A stretch of DNA of 11,771 nucleotides from Steroidobacteraceae bacterium (GCA_025927665.1 JAICKZ010000072.1:1-11771), one strand, 5' to 3'; numbered from the stretch's first letter, positions 1 to 6,396 are shown. Made by a program: numbers and translations. The notes: generated from the letters alone by a model not told the origin.

Positions 1-1768
1 GCTCCAACATATCTTCGTTGGTGGTGCCGGGATGCGCAGCAATGAAGTAGGGAATCAAGTACTGTTCTTTGCCCGCTTCTTTCGAATACTTATCAAATAA
101 TTCTTTGAACTTGTAATACGTACCGACGCCGGGCTTCATCATCTTTGACAATGGACCTTCACCGATTGCTTCGGGGGCAATCTTCAAGTAACCGCCGACA
201 TGGTGTTGCACCAATTCTTTCACGTAGGCGGGAGATTCAACCGCCAAGTCATAACGCACGCCGGAACCGATCAATATTTTTTTGATGCCAGGTAATGCAC
301 GCGCACGTTGATACAGTTTGATTAACGGTGTGTGATCGGTATTCAAGTTGGAACAAATGCCTGGATACACGCACGATGGTAAGCGACATGCCGATTCAAT
401 CTCGCGTGATTTGCATGCAATGCGATACATGTTGGCAGTGGGTCCACCCAAATCAGAAACGACACCAGTAAATCCGGGCACAGTGTCACGAATGGTTTCA
501 ATTTCACGAATGATCGAATCTTCCGAACGATTTTGAATGATACGGCCTTCATGTTCAGTAATCGAACAGAAAGTACAGCCACCAAAACAACCGCGTTGAA
601 TCGCGATCGAGAAACGAATCATTTCATATGCAGGTATTTTTGCCTTGCCATAGAAGGGATGTGGCACCCGTTGATAAGGTAGTTCATATAACGAATCCAT
701 TTCTTTCCTCGATACTGGAATAGGAGGTGGATTAATCCACACTTCCACATTGCCATGACGTTGCACCAACGCGCGCGCATTACCGGGGTTGGCTTCGAGA
801 TGAAGAATGCGCGAAGCATGTGCATACAGAATGGCATCATCACGCACTTGTTCATACGACGGCATGCGAATGTATGAATGACTGCGATCTTTGTTCGGGA
901 CTTCGCGATAGAATTTTACTACTTTTTCTTTAAGGGGCTTGTCAGTAACGTTATCAGTGGATGAACTACCACACGATGCTGTTGTTGGACTCTTGTCCTG
1001 AGGCTTCTCTGGTTCCATCGCATAAGGATCAATCGGTGGATTCAATTTGCCAGGTTTATCAATAGTGGTCGAATCGATTTCTATCCAATCTTCTGGTAAT
1101 GCACTGCGAATGAATGAGGTACCACGCAAATCGGTAATCTCTTCGATCTTTTTTCCTGCAGCAAGACGATGCGCGATCTCAATGATCTGTCGCTCTGCAT
1201 TGCCATACACCAGTATGTCCGCTTTGGCGTCGACCAATACCGAACGTCGTACTTGTTCTGACCAATAATCGAAGTGGGCAATACGTCGCAAGCTGGCTTC
1301 GATACCACCAATCACAATCGGCACATCTTTGTAAGCTTCACGCGCGCGTTGCGAGTACACCAGCACACAACGATCAGGTCGCTTGCCGCCTTCACCACCG
1401 GGTGTGTAGGCATCATCACTGCGAATGCGACGATCCGACGTATAGCGATTCACCATCGAATCCATATTGCCGCCGGTAATACCAAAGAACAGATTGGGTT
1501 TACCTAGCTCTTTAAAAGCATCGGCTGACTTCCAATCCGGCTGTGCAATGATGCCGACGCGAAAACCTTGCGCCTCAAGCACACGACCAATAATCGCCAT
1601 ACCGAAACTGGGATGGTCAACATAGGCATCGCCAGTAACAATGATGATGTCGCAACTGTCCCAGCCAAGCGCGTCCATTTCCGCTCGCGTCATGGGCAGG
1701 AAGGGCGCCGTGCCGAAACGGCTGGCCCAATATTTACGGTAAGAAAACAGTTCGCGTGCGGATTGCAT
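1..1768 (-). CDS. ygiQ: YgiQ family radical SAM protein (C-terminal end cut by window edge)
   Basis: Reading the minus strand from the ATG at 1768 gives 589 uninterrupted codons that run off the window start. E. coli YgiQ is about 740 residues, so roughly the last 140 are missing. The N-terminal part shows the family stretches APFLPMTRAEMDALGWDSCD and TGDAYVDHPSFGMAI. The radical SAM [4Fe-4S] motif CFGGCTFC supplies Cys394, Cys398 and Cys401 (CX3CX2C). The protein also has SDLGGPTANMY, IAPEAIGEGPLSKMMKPG and YLIPYFIAAHPGT. Residues about 258-290 form a family-variable Pro/Ser/Thr-rich linker before the catalytic core. The reaction and substrate of YgiQ are unknown to me. Start choice: an in-frame TAA lies 13 codons upstream with no other ATG between, but the ATG has no clear Shine-Dalgarno sequence. 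It is divergent from the genes to the right. One oddity is that the usual IAPEHTE stretch reads IAPEAIG here. Confidence 0.95.
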   Translation of the reverse strand, partial: MQSARELFSYRKYWASRFGTAPFLPMTRAEMDALGWDSCDIIIVTGDAYVDHPSFGMAIIGRVLEAQGFRVGIIAQPDWKSADAFKELGKPNLFFGITGGNMDSMVNRYTSDRRIRSDDAYTPGGEGGKRPDRCVLVYSQRAREAYKDVPIVIGGIEASLRRIAHFDYWSEQVRRSVLVDAKADILVYGNAERQIIEIAHRLAAGKKIEEITDLRGTSFIRSALPEDWIEIDSTTIDKPGKLNPPIDPYAMEPEKPQDKSPTTASCGSSSTDNVTDKPLKEKVVKFYREVPNKDRSHSYIRMPSYEQVRDDAILYAHASRILHLEANPGNARALVQRHGNVEVWINPPPIPVSRKEMDSLYELPYQRVPHPFYGKAKIPAYEMIRFSIAIQRGCFGGCTFCSITEHEGRIIQNRSEDSIIREIETIRDTVPGFTGVVSDLGGPTANMYRIACKSREIESACRLPSCVYPGICSNLNTDHTPLIKLYQRARALPGIKKILIGSGVRYDLAVESPAYVKELVQHHVGGYLKIAPEAIGEGPLSKMMKPGVGTYYKFKELFDKYSKEAGKEQYLIPYFIAAHPGTTNEDMLE

Positions 1769-1883
1769 GGGGCGCGGATTATGCGTGTAAAGGCCGTAAA
1801 TACCAAATTAATGACGTGTTTCTAAAGAAAAAGATGCGCATCCAGCGTGTCGGGCCATATTACGTCTGGTTAATGGTTTTTCC

Positions 1884-1889
1884 TAAAAT
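1884..1889 (+). promoter_or_regulatory. Candidate -10 element for the short unit ending at the 2003-2045 terminator
   Basis: TAAAAT matches the sigma-70 -10 consensus at five of six positions and lies about 60 bases before a 12-codon ORF with a good ribosome binding site. The best -35 at suitable spacing (TTACGT, 1860-1865, 18-base spacer) is weak. If used, transcription would begin near 1896 and yield an RNA of about 150 bases ending at the terminator. Confidence 0.3.
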
Positions 1890-1948
1890 GTGATGAGGTT
1901 AATGACAGCACCCAGTCATCAACGGCGCTTTAATCAGTAGGGAGACGC

Positions 1949-1987
1949 ATGAAAGACGCTAACCAGATAAGGACCCAGAGAGTTTGA
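1949..1987 (+). other. 12-codon ORF (possible leader peptide or sRNA-embedded minigene)
   Basis: The ORF reads MKDANQIRTQRV then TGA. It is preceded by AGGGAG (1939-1944), a good Shine-Dalgarno sequence four bases from the ATG. Codons 7, 8 and 11 are ATA, AGG and AGA, which are rare in most gammaproteobacteria, so a ribosome might pause here. The stop codon lies 15 bases before a strong intrinsic terminator, an arrangement seen in attenuation leaders. However, the next real gene starts more than 200 bases downstream and seems to have its own promoter. The unit could therefore equally be a free-standing small RNA, or a leader that has lost its gene. I do not recognise the peptide. Confidence 0.35.
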
Positions 1988-2002
1988 AGGTGATGAGAGT
2001 TG

Positions 2003-2045
2003 AAGCCCGGATTGGTGCCACGCATGACGCCAGTCCGGGCTTTTT
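2003..2045 (+). terminator. Strong rho-independent terminator
   Basis: AAGCCCGGA (2003-2011) pairs perfectly with TCCGGGCTT (2034-2042). The stem continues inward through wobble pairs to TGGTG/CGCCA (2013-2017 with 2028-2032), giving about 15 base pairs around a 10-base loop. The T-run (2041-2045) follows directly. The minus strand has no T-run, so the terminator acts on plus-strand transcripts. No recognised gene on the plus strand precedes it within the window, which argues that a short RNA ends here. Confidence 0.85.
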
Positions 2046-2120
2046 CCTAAGCAAGAAACATGAATGAAGTTATTTTGACGTTCGGTATGGCCTATATAAG
2101 TAAGTAACATTACGGAGCGT

Positions 2121-2149
2121 TTGATAATAGTTTGTGATCAAAATAAGAT
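2121..2149 (+). promoter_or_regulatory. Predicted sigma-70 promoter for the gene at 2216
   Basis: TTGATA (2121-2126, five of six matches to the -35 consensus) and TAAGAT (2144-2149, four of six) are separated by exactly 17 bases. The transcript would start near 2156 and have about 60 bases of leader. The -10 lies inside an interrupted dyad, TGATC (2135-2139) and GATCA (2147-2151), which could be a regulator site or chance. The rest of 2046-2215 shows no gene, only a 15-codon ORF at 2060-2107 (MNEVILTFGMAYISK) without a convincing ribosome binding site. Confidence 0.5.
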
Positions 2150-2215
2150 CAGCTTCGATTTAAAAATATGGCATTCATTATCCAGCGTTACACTCTCTAA
2201 ATTACAAGACAAGAA

Positions 2216-3280
2216 ATGACATTTATGGATAACGACAACAGGCAACCGATAGAAGAAAAGGCATATGCTGTGGCTCTTCCTTGCTCACCAGCAGATTTTG
2301 GAAATTTCATAGGAAGCCTTTTAGGAAAACCTCAAACGATCTCAAAAATTTACCGAGGTTCCTTTGAGTTGAAGACCGAAGATATAACAAACTCCTATCA
2401 CATCGTTATTCAACGAGTAACGCAGCAAAATGACGCTCACATCATTCAGTTTACTGTAAGGCTTATCTTCAACGATAACAGCTCAATTCTATTGAATAGC
2501 TTTAATGATTTTATTGCCTATAATGAGGTTCGTCCACTGACCGTTGTTCAGGCTCATCTATCGTGGTCGTTCCTTGTAAACTTCCAAGATCGAAAGTATC
2601 CAGAGAAACAAGAGATAGAACTGTCGTTTATAACAGTAGCTCCAGGTGGTCTTATCGTATTAGAGGCGGACGATTCTCCTTTTGTGCCTCTAGCTAGATC
2701 GACATCCGGCGGAATTTTGTCCTTTAGAATTAAACATACCGCACGTACGTGGGGCGCGGATATTGAAGCTCTTCTAACCGGGCATGTAAAAAACCTAATG
2801 TTGCCGCAATCCAAATATAGGGAATTTGTGCAAAGACATAACGGTAAAATTGCTACGATCATCGCATTCGTTTTTTTTGCGACAACCGTTGGTGTCTGCA
2901 TCGCGTCAGCAAACTCTATTAGCGCGGATCAACTAAAATCTCTCAGCTCTTTAATTGGAAGCGTAAATGCCACAGACAGAAAAGTTGATAAATTACTAGA
3001 AATGATTGCTTCTGGATTCTGGGGAAGGTATTTCTTTTCTGTATTTGTTTTTACAATATTTTCCTTAGTAATGTCGATCTTGATTGGCATTTGGGTCGAA
3101 ACGAGTACGGATACGCGTCGTCCGAGCTATATTCTTCTAACAAGAAAATCTTATCAACATAAGGAAGCGGCTGACAAAAATTATAGGTTCAAATGGTTTT
3201 CATTTCTCGCATCTATCGTTTTCTCAGTTGCGTCCGGAATAATCTCAAATGTTTTGTTCACAAAATATTGGGGTAACTAG
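2216..3280 (+). CDS. Unrecognised protein with a soluble N-terminal domain and three membrane spans
   Basis: A 354-codon gene that I cannot assign to a family. Residues 1-205 look soluble, with alternating short hydrophobic strands (for example YHIVIQRV, HIIQFTVRLIF and EIELSFITVAPGGLIVLEA), suggesting a mainly beta domain. Hydrophobic spans follow at about 211-232, 272-294 and 326-348. The first two are joined by a polar segment with a short amphipathic helix (about 236-265, including DRKVDKLLEMI). The second and third are joined by a basic loop of about 30 residues containing Tyr and Lys. The protein ends six residues after the last span. There is no signal peptide, so the N-terminal domain is probably cytoplasmic. 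ATG at 2216 is taken as start; ATG at 2225 is equally possible, as neither has a strong Shine-Dalgarno sequence. The region is more AT-rich than the flanking genes. A sensor-plus-membrane-effector layout is conceivable, but nothing in the sequence proves a function. Confidence 0.8.
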   Translation: MTFMDNDNRQPIEEKAYAVALPCSPADFGNFIGSLLGKPQTISKIYRGSFELKTEDITNSYHIVIQRVTQQNDAHIIQFTVRLIFNDNSSILLNSFNDFIAYNEVRPLTVVQAHLSWSFLVNFQDRKYPEKQEIELSFITVAPGGLIVLEADDSPFVPLARSTSGGILSFRIKHTARTWGADIEALLTGHVKNLMLPQSKYREFVQRHNGKIATIIAFVFFATTVGVCIASANSISADQLKSLSSLIGSVNATDRKVDKLLEMIASGFWGRYFFSVFVFTIFSLVMSILIGIWVETSTDTRRPSYILLTRKSYQHKEAADKNYRFKWFSFLASIVFSVASGIISNVLFTKYWGN

Positions 3281-3720
3281 CGAGCAATCGGTGGGTTTGG
3301 TTAAGTTCAGCTTGAGATAATAAGGGATCGAAGCGCACTCTCTTTCTGAACGCTGGTCACGACCCAGTCGACTTGAAGAAAAATGCGAAGCTTGTAGGAT
3401 ACCATTTCGATTGCAATATCTACTCATTAGCATGCGAACCAATGATACCTTTGATTTCCAAGACTCCGAAGTCTCAAGCGCAGATCTTCAACACAATCAA
3501 TTCACGGTTAGATTTTAGCGGCGCACATTCATCGAAAAGACAATCAAGATGACGGTCCTGGTTTTATGCAAGCATTAGAATTAACGATTAATCAATCTAC
3601 AATCATAGAAAATATTTTGGCTGTATTACAAAGGTAATCGGTATTTCAACTACGTCATATGATTTGGTGTATTGATACAAGTCTAAAACAGTCAAGCGAA
3701 TCCAGAGCAGGTCAAGCTCG
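3281..3720. other. Gene-poor interval of 440 bases with one possible coding remnant
   Basis: No convincing gene is seen on either strand. The only noteworthy open stretch is on the plus strand after the TAG at 3509-3511. It runs to the TAA at 3635-3637 and has an ATG at 3566 giving 23 codons, with no Shine-Dalgarno sequence; it may be a relic of a lost gene. A small hairpin, AGACT (3461-3465) and AGTCT (3470-3474) with a four-base loop, lacks a T-run on either strand. No terminator for the upstream gene and no clear promoter for the downstream gene could be identified. Confidence 0.4.
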
Positions 3721-4827
3721 TTGATCGACACGTACTATCAAAAAGCTAATGACGCCCCATCAATGACCGAAAAACAATTGACCGAGTTTCTGACTCAATG
3801 TGCCGGAAAACAGGTGCCGGGGTTGCAATACGTGGTGGTGAATGCGAACGAAGTGATTTACGAATTCGCTGGCGGCATGGCTGATATGCTGAATAAACAG
3901 CCAATGACATTGAATACAACGCTCATGGCTTATTCAATGACGAAAACATTTACTGCCGTTGCTGTCCTACAATCAGTGGAACGGCAAAAGCTAAGTTTGA
4001 ACGATGTTATTGATGAATATCTTCCAGAAGGATATTACCGTGGACACAATATAACCATCCGTCAGTTACTCAGTCACACCGCCGGTATATCAAATCCCAT
4101 TCCGTTCGATTGGGTGCACCTCGTTGAAGAACATGCATATTTTAATGAGGCTACTGCGCTTGCCAATGTGATACGTGAACATCCGAAGCTCTCCTCTTCG
4201 CCGGGTAAAAAGTACGCGTATTCGAATATTGGTTATTGGCTGCTCGGAAAAATTGTTGAGCAAGCATGGGGACAATCATTCAGCGAATATGTGCGGACAA
4301 ATATTCTGCAACGTCTGACGATCTCTCTCCATGATATGAACTTTATCATTCATGATTTAAAACAGCATGCCAAAGGTTATCTCGCAAAGTATTCGCTAAT
4401 GAATTTGCTGAAAAGCCTGATGATTGATAACAAGTATATTGGTGAATATGAGAGCAAGTGGTTGCATATCAATAATCACTATGTCAATGGACCTGCGTTT
4501 GGTGGATTGATTGGCAATGCACGTGGTTTCAGTTATTTGCTGCAGGATCAATTGCAAAATACGTCAGTTCTATTCAACTCTAACACGAAATCGTTATTAG
4601 AGACTCAGCAAGTCAACCGTGATGGCAAGTTGGTTCCGATGACACTGGGATGGCATGTTGGAAAGTTGGAAGGTGATACTTATTTCTTTAAAGAAGGCGG
4701 CGGTGGCGGCTTCCACGCCGAGATGCGCATCTATCCAAATAAGGGAATAGGATCAGTGGTAATGGCGAACAATACTGGCTTTAACTCAACGCGATTTCTG
4801 AATCGAGTTGATAAGTCGCTTCGTTGA
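3721..4827 (+). CDS. Serine hydrolase, beta-lactamase/class C family; C-terminal frame probably broken
   Basis: A 368-codon protein of the penicillin-binding-protein/class C beta-lactamase fold. The SxxK motif is S72-M-T-K75 (nucleophile and base). The second motif is Y167-S-N. The Gly-rich segment KEGGGGGFHAEMRIYP (about 324-339) occupies the place of the third, KTG-like motif. Family stretches such as IRQLLSHTAGI and PGKKYAYSNIGYWLLGKIVE are clear. Members include esterases, peptidases and amidases, so the substrate cannot be read from the sequence. No signal peptide is seen, so the product is probably cytoplasmic. The start is uncertain: TTG at 3721 has a partial Shine-Dalgarno (GCAGGT) about nine bases upstream; ATG at 3763 (residue 15) is the alternative. 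The frame ends in VDKSLR-stop, while the +1 frame is open from 4802 to 4972 and continues naturally as FVEFFYELIGW. Removing one base near 4817-4820 would join them. Confidence 0.88.
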   Translation: MIDTYYQKANDAPSMTEKQLTEFLTQCAGKQVPGLQYVVVNANEVIYEFAGGMADMLNKQPMTLNTTLMAYSMTKTFTAVAVLQSVERQKLSLNDVIDEYLPEGYYRGHNITIRQLLSHTAGISNPIPFDWVHLVEEHAYFNEATALANVIREHPKLSSSPGKKYAYSNIGYWLLGKIVEQAWGQSFSEYVRTNILQRLTISLHDMNFIIHDLKQHAKGYLAKYSLMNLLKSLMIDNKYIGEYESKWLHINNHYVNGPAFGGLIGNARGFSYLLQDQLQNTSVLFNSNTKSLLETQQVNRDGKLVPMTLGWHVGKLEGDTYFFKEGGGGGFHAEMRIYPNKGIGSVVMANNTGFNSTRFLNRVDKSLR

Positions 4828-4972
4828 ATTCTTCTATGAATTAATTGGATGGGCGTACGCTTTCTCAAATTTCATGGTCACGCTCATGTCACCTGCGAAG
4901 GTGTTTTATAATTACACCAATTTAAAAAAAGATGATGCAATCACGATTGCTTCCTACGACTATTTGAAGTAA
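4802..4972 (+). pseudogene. Out-of-frame C-terminal tail of the serine hydrolase
   Basis: The plus-strand frame one base ahead of the hydrolase is open from just after the TGA at 4799-4801 to the TAA at 4970-4972. From about 4819 it encodes roughly 50 residues: an aromatic, hydrophobic helix (FVEFFYELIGWAYAF) followed by a tail ending SYDYLK. It has no start codon or ribosome binding site of its own near its beginning. It fits directly onto the hydrolase end (FLNRVDKS joined to FVEFFYEL) if one base is removed. I infer a single-base insertion in the genome, or a sequencing error. A separate small ORF is less likely. Confidence 0.5.
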
Positions 4973-4988
4973 TCATTGAAGGGTTTGG

Positions 4989-5051
4989 ATGTGCGAAGTT
5001 GCTGAGCGTGTTTTGCAGCAGTCGTTAGGCGAAGTGCAAGTTGCGGAATGA
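4989..5051 (+). other. 20-codon ORF with a good ribosome binding site (function unknown)
   Basis: ATG at 4989 is preceded by AAGGG five bases upstream. The frame reads MCEVAERVLQQ and ends QVAE-TGA. It starts 16 bases after the out-of-frame hydrolase tail and ends about 30 bases before the brnT promoter. It could be a tiny peptide or a relic of a decayed gene. There is no other support than the ribosome binding site. Confidence 0.2.
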
Positions 5052-5082
5052 CTGAAGTGTTAAGTTGATTACCTGACAAAGC

Positions 5083-5111
5083 TGGACAGGTAGTTACAGT
5101 GTAACTACAAT
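5083..5111 (+). promoter_or_regulatory. Predicted brnTA promoter, giving a near-leaderless transcript
   Basis: TGGACA (5083-5088, five of six to the -35 consensus) and TACAAT (5106-5111, five of six to the -10 consensus) are separated by 17 bases. The expected transcription start is 5117-5120. The brnT ATG is at 5120, so the mRNA would have almost no leader, which agrees with the lack of any Shine-Dalgarno sequence before that ATG. Confidence 0.65.
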
Positions 5112-5116
5112 GTAAT
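5092..5116 (+). promoter_or_regulatory. Tandem palindromic operator over the brnTA promoter
   Basis: AGTTACAGTGTAACT (5092-5106) is a perfect odd palindrome with seven-base arms. A second, shorter palindrome TACAATGTA (5106-5114) follows, with its centre 11 bases away, about one helical turn, on the same face. Both share the half-site TACA/TGTA. The first fills the spacer and the second covers the -10. BrnA is a ribbon-helix-helix protein known to autoregulate with BrnT, and such proteins usually bind tandem sites of this kind. That BrnA binds here is inference. Confidence 0.6.
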
Positions 5117-5119
5117 TAT

Positions 5120-5413
5120 ATGAAGGATATCGTTTTCGAATGGGATGAAAGGAAAAGCCGTGCTAACCACAAGAAGCACGGTATATCATTTGAAGAAGCG
5201 AGGACCTCGTTTCTAGACGAAAATGCTCGTGCTCTGCCTGATGATGAGCATTCTGAAAGTGAAGAGCGCTTTGTGCTTTTAGGAATGAGCACTTCGTTAC
5301 GAGTTTTAGTCGTCTGTCATTGCTACCGGCGAAGAAACGAAATTATTCGCATTATCTCAGCCCGAAAAGCAAACCGGGATGAGCAGGCCCAATATAGATG
5401 GTGGATTAAATGA
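5120..5413 (+). CDS. brnT: BrnT family ribonuclease toxin
   Basis: The 97-residue product has the family pattern from end to end: FEWDERKSRANHKKHGISFEEA at residues 6-27, the DDEHSESEER segment at 41-50, RVLVVCHCYR at 61-70 and IIRIISARKANRDEQAQY at 75-92. BrnT is the RelE-like mRNA-cleaving toxin of the type II BrnT/BrnA system, held inactive by BrnA; length and motifs suggest it is intact. The gene order is toxin first, typical of this system. Its last codon and stop overlap the brnA start (ATGA, 5410-5413), so translation is probably coupled. No Shine-Dalgarno sequence precedes the ATG, and the promoter suggests a leaderless message. Confidence 0.93.
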   Translation: MKDIVFEWDERKSRANHKKHGISFEEARTSFLDENARALPDDEHSESEERFVLLGMSTSLRVLVVCHCYRRRNEIIRIISARKANRDEQAQYRWWIK

Positions 5414-5619
5414 AGAAACGTTACGATTTTTCAAAATCTGTTCGCAATCCTTATCTTCGAAAGGCCAAGAAGCAACTGACTATCCGGTTAGACGAAGATA
5501 CAATCGATTATTTTCGAGCACTGGCGGAGAAGAATGGTATTCCTTACCAAAATCTTATCAATTTGTATCTGCGCGATTGTGCGGAATCAGATCGGAAATT
5601 GAACATGAAGTGGGGATGA
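5410..5619 (+). CDS. brnA: BrnA antitoxin, ribbon-helix-helix
   Basis: The 69-residue product contains NPYLRKAKKQLTIRLDEDTIDYFRALAEKNGIPYQNLINLYL, which is the BrnA signature. A short N-terminal region is followed by a ribbon (KQLTIRL, about residues 21-27) that pairs in a dimer to contact DNA. Two helices follow (about 29-41 and 45-58), and the basic tail ends KWG. BrnA neutralises BrnT and represses the shared promoter. The ATGA overlap with brnT fits co-expression at balanced levels. Both genes look full length. Confidence 0.93.
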   Translation: MKKRYDFSKSVRNPYLRKAKKQLTIRLDEDTIDYFRALAEKNGIPYQNLINLYLRDCAESDRKLNMKWG

Positions 5620-5647
5620 TGGTGCACACATCAGCTCGTAGCAAGGG

Positions 5648-5663
5648 TGTAATCGCGATTACA
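5648..5663. repeat. 16-bp perfect palindrome downstream of brnA
   Basis: TGTAATCGCGATTACA is perfectly palindromic and lies 28 bases after the brnA stop codon. Its half TGTAAT also occurs at 5111-5116 in the brnTA control region. It has no loop, so it is more likely a protein-binding site than a terminator. A perfect 16-base palindrome is expected by chance about 0.2 times in a window of this size. Confidence 0.4.
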
Positions 5664-5730
5664 TTATATGTTTGCGATTGAAATATCGAAAAAGCCGGTT
5701 ACGTGAAAGAACACTAATCATCCTGTTCCG

Positions 5731-6132
5731 TCACAAGCTCGATCGATTTTTGTGTGCCAACCACACTAGTACACCTGTGAGGAAAGCAAGTATAACAGGC
5801 ACAACAATCATTACCGGTGAGCCCCACGTTGGATCACCATGCAATACGGTGAGAGAGATTACAGCGCCCAATCCCACACTGCAGAAGAGCGCTATTGCTC
5901 CGTAAAATCTCCATAGCGGTACAAAAAGCAGAACTGCGCCAACAAGGTCTACCAAGCCGGTTAAGTAGCGGAACCACTGTCCCCATCCGATGGCGGCAAA
6001 ATACTCTGTTGTATTACCGGTACCGGTAAGTTTTGTTGTAGCTACGTAAGCAAAGGCAATGCCGAGCAAGATACTTAACGCCCAAATTGCAACGCTTCGC
6101 GGTTTGCTAACAGTGTAGGCCGTCATGTTCAT
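5731..6132 (-). CDS. DoxX family membrane protein
   Basis: A small integral membrane protein with four predicted spans at about residues 13-34, 54-72, 76-97 and 105-126. The layout and the stretch RYLTGLVDLVGAVLLFVPLWRFYGAI are typical of DoxX-like proteins. Members have been linked to oxidoreductases and stress responses, but the role of this one cannot be told. The annotated ATG is at 6132; the ATG at 6126 (residue 3) sits at a better distance from the partial Shine-Dalgarno sequence GCGAG and may be the real start. The gene is convergent with brnTA. On its upstream side a REP-like repeat pair separates it from the thiolase gene, so the two are probably not one operon. Confidence 0.8.
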   Translation of the reverse strand: MNMTAYTVSKPRSVAIWALSILLGIAFAYVATTKLTGTGNTTEYFAAIGWGQWFRYLTGLVDLVGAVLLFVPLWRFYGAIALFCSVGLGAVISLTVLHGDPTWGSPVMIVVPVILAFLTGVLVWLAHKNRSSL

Positions 6133-6248
6133 CTCGCTTGATAAAACATTGTCGAAGTGGCAATTCGGGAGACCAAGCTTAGTTTGAGATGGTCGAAAAA
6201 GAAAGGCTCTGCTTAATTCTGCACGATCATCACTGATCGCTATTAAAT

Positions 6249-6274
6249 GAATGGTTCGACAAACTCACCACGAA
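6249..6274 (+). repeat. REP-like element, copy A of an inverted pair
   Basis: The copy contains GGTTCGACAAACTCACCA and belongs to the TTCGACAAGCTCA repeat type found scattered in many bacterial genomes. It matches the reverse complement of 6355-6380 at 23 of 26 positions. It lies in the 307-base gap (6133-6439) between the DoxX gene and the thiolase 3' end, where no gene is seen. Confidence 0.75.
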
Positions 6275-6354
6275 TGGAAATAAATTTTTCGTCATTAAAC
6301 ACGAATTAGAATTTTCAACTCATTAAAAAATATCGCCGTCAAAGAACTGATTCG

Positions 6355-6380
6355 CTCATGGTGAGCTTGTCGAACCATTC
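6355..6380 (-). repeat. REP-like element, copy B of an inverted pair
   Basis: The copy contains GGTGAGCTTGTCGAACCA, inverted relative to 6249-6274 and separated from it by 80 bases. Together they could fold into a long-stem structure in RNA downstream of the thiolase gene. Similar paired repeats (BIMEs) in enterobacteria protect mRNA ends or bind DNA gyrase. No REP-associated transposase is in the window. Confidence 0.75.
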
Positions 6381-6396
6381 GACAATAAATGGCACA

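Noticed and set aside
1993..2067. 24-codon ORF running through the terminator hairpin
   Set aside because: Its ribosome binding site is too close to the ATG and its sequence is dictated by the hairpin stem, so it is probably chance.
2554..2901. 115-codon minus-strand ORF inside the three-span protein gene
   Set aside because: It is fully contained in a longer plus-strand gene with a believable promoter, and its product shows no protein-like pattern of its own.
3461..3474. Small hairpin as terminator of the three-span protein gene
   Set aside because: The stem is only five pairs and no T-run follows on either strand.
5379..5681. 100-codon plus-strand ORF overlapping brnT and brnA
   Set aside because: It is a shifted-frame shadow of brnA, whose family match is clear.
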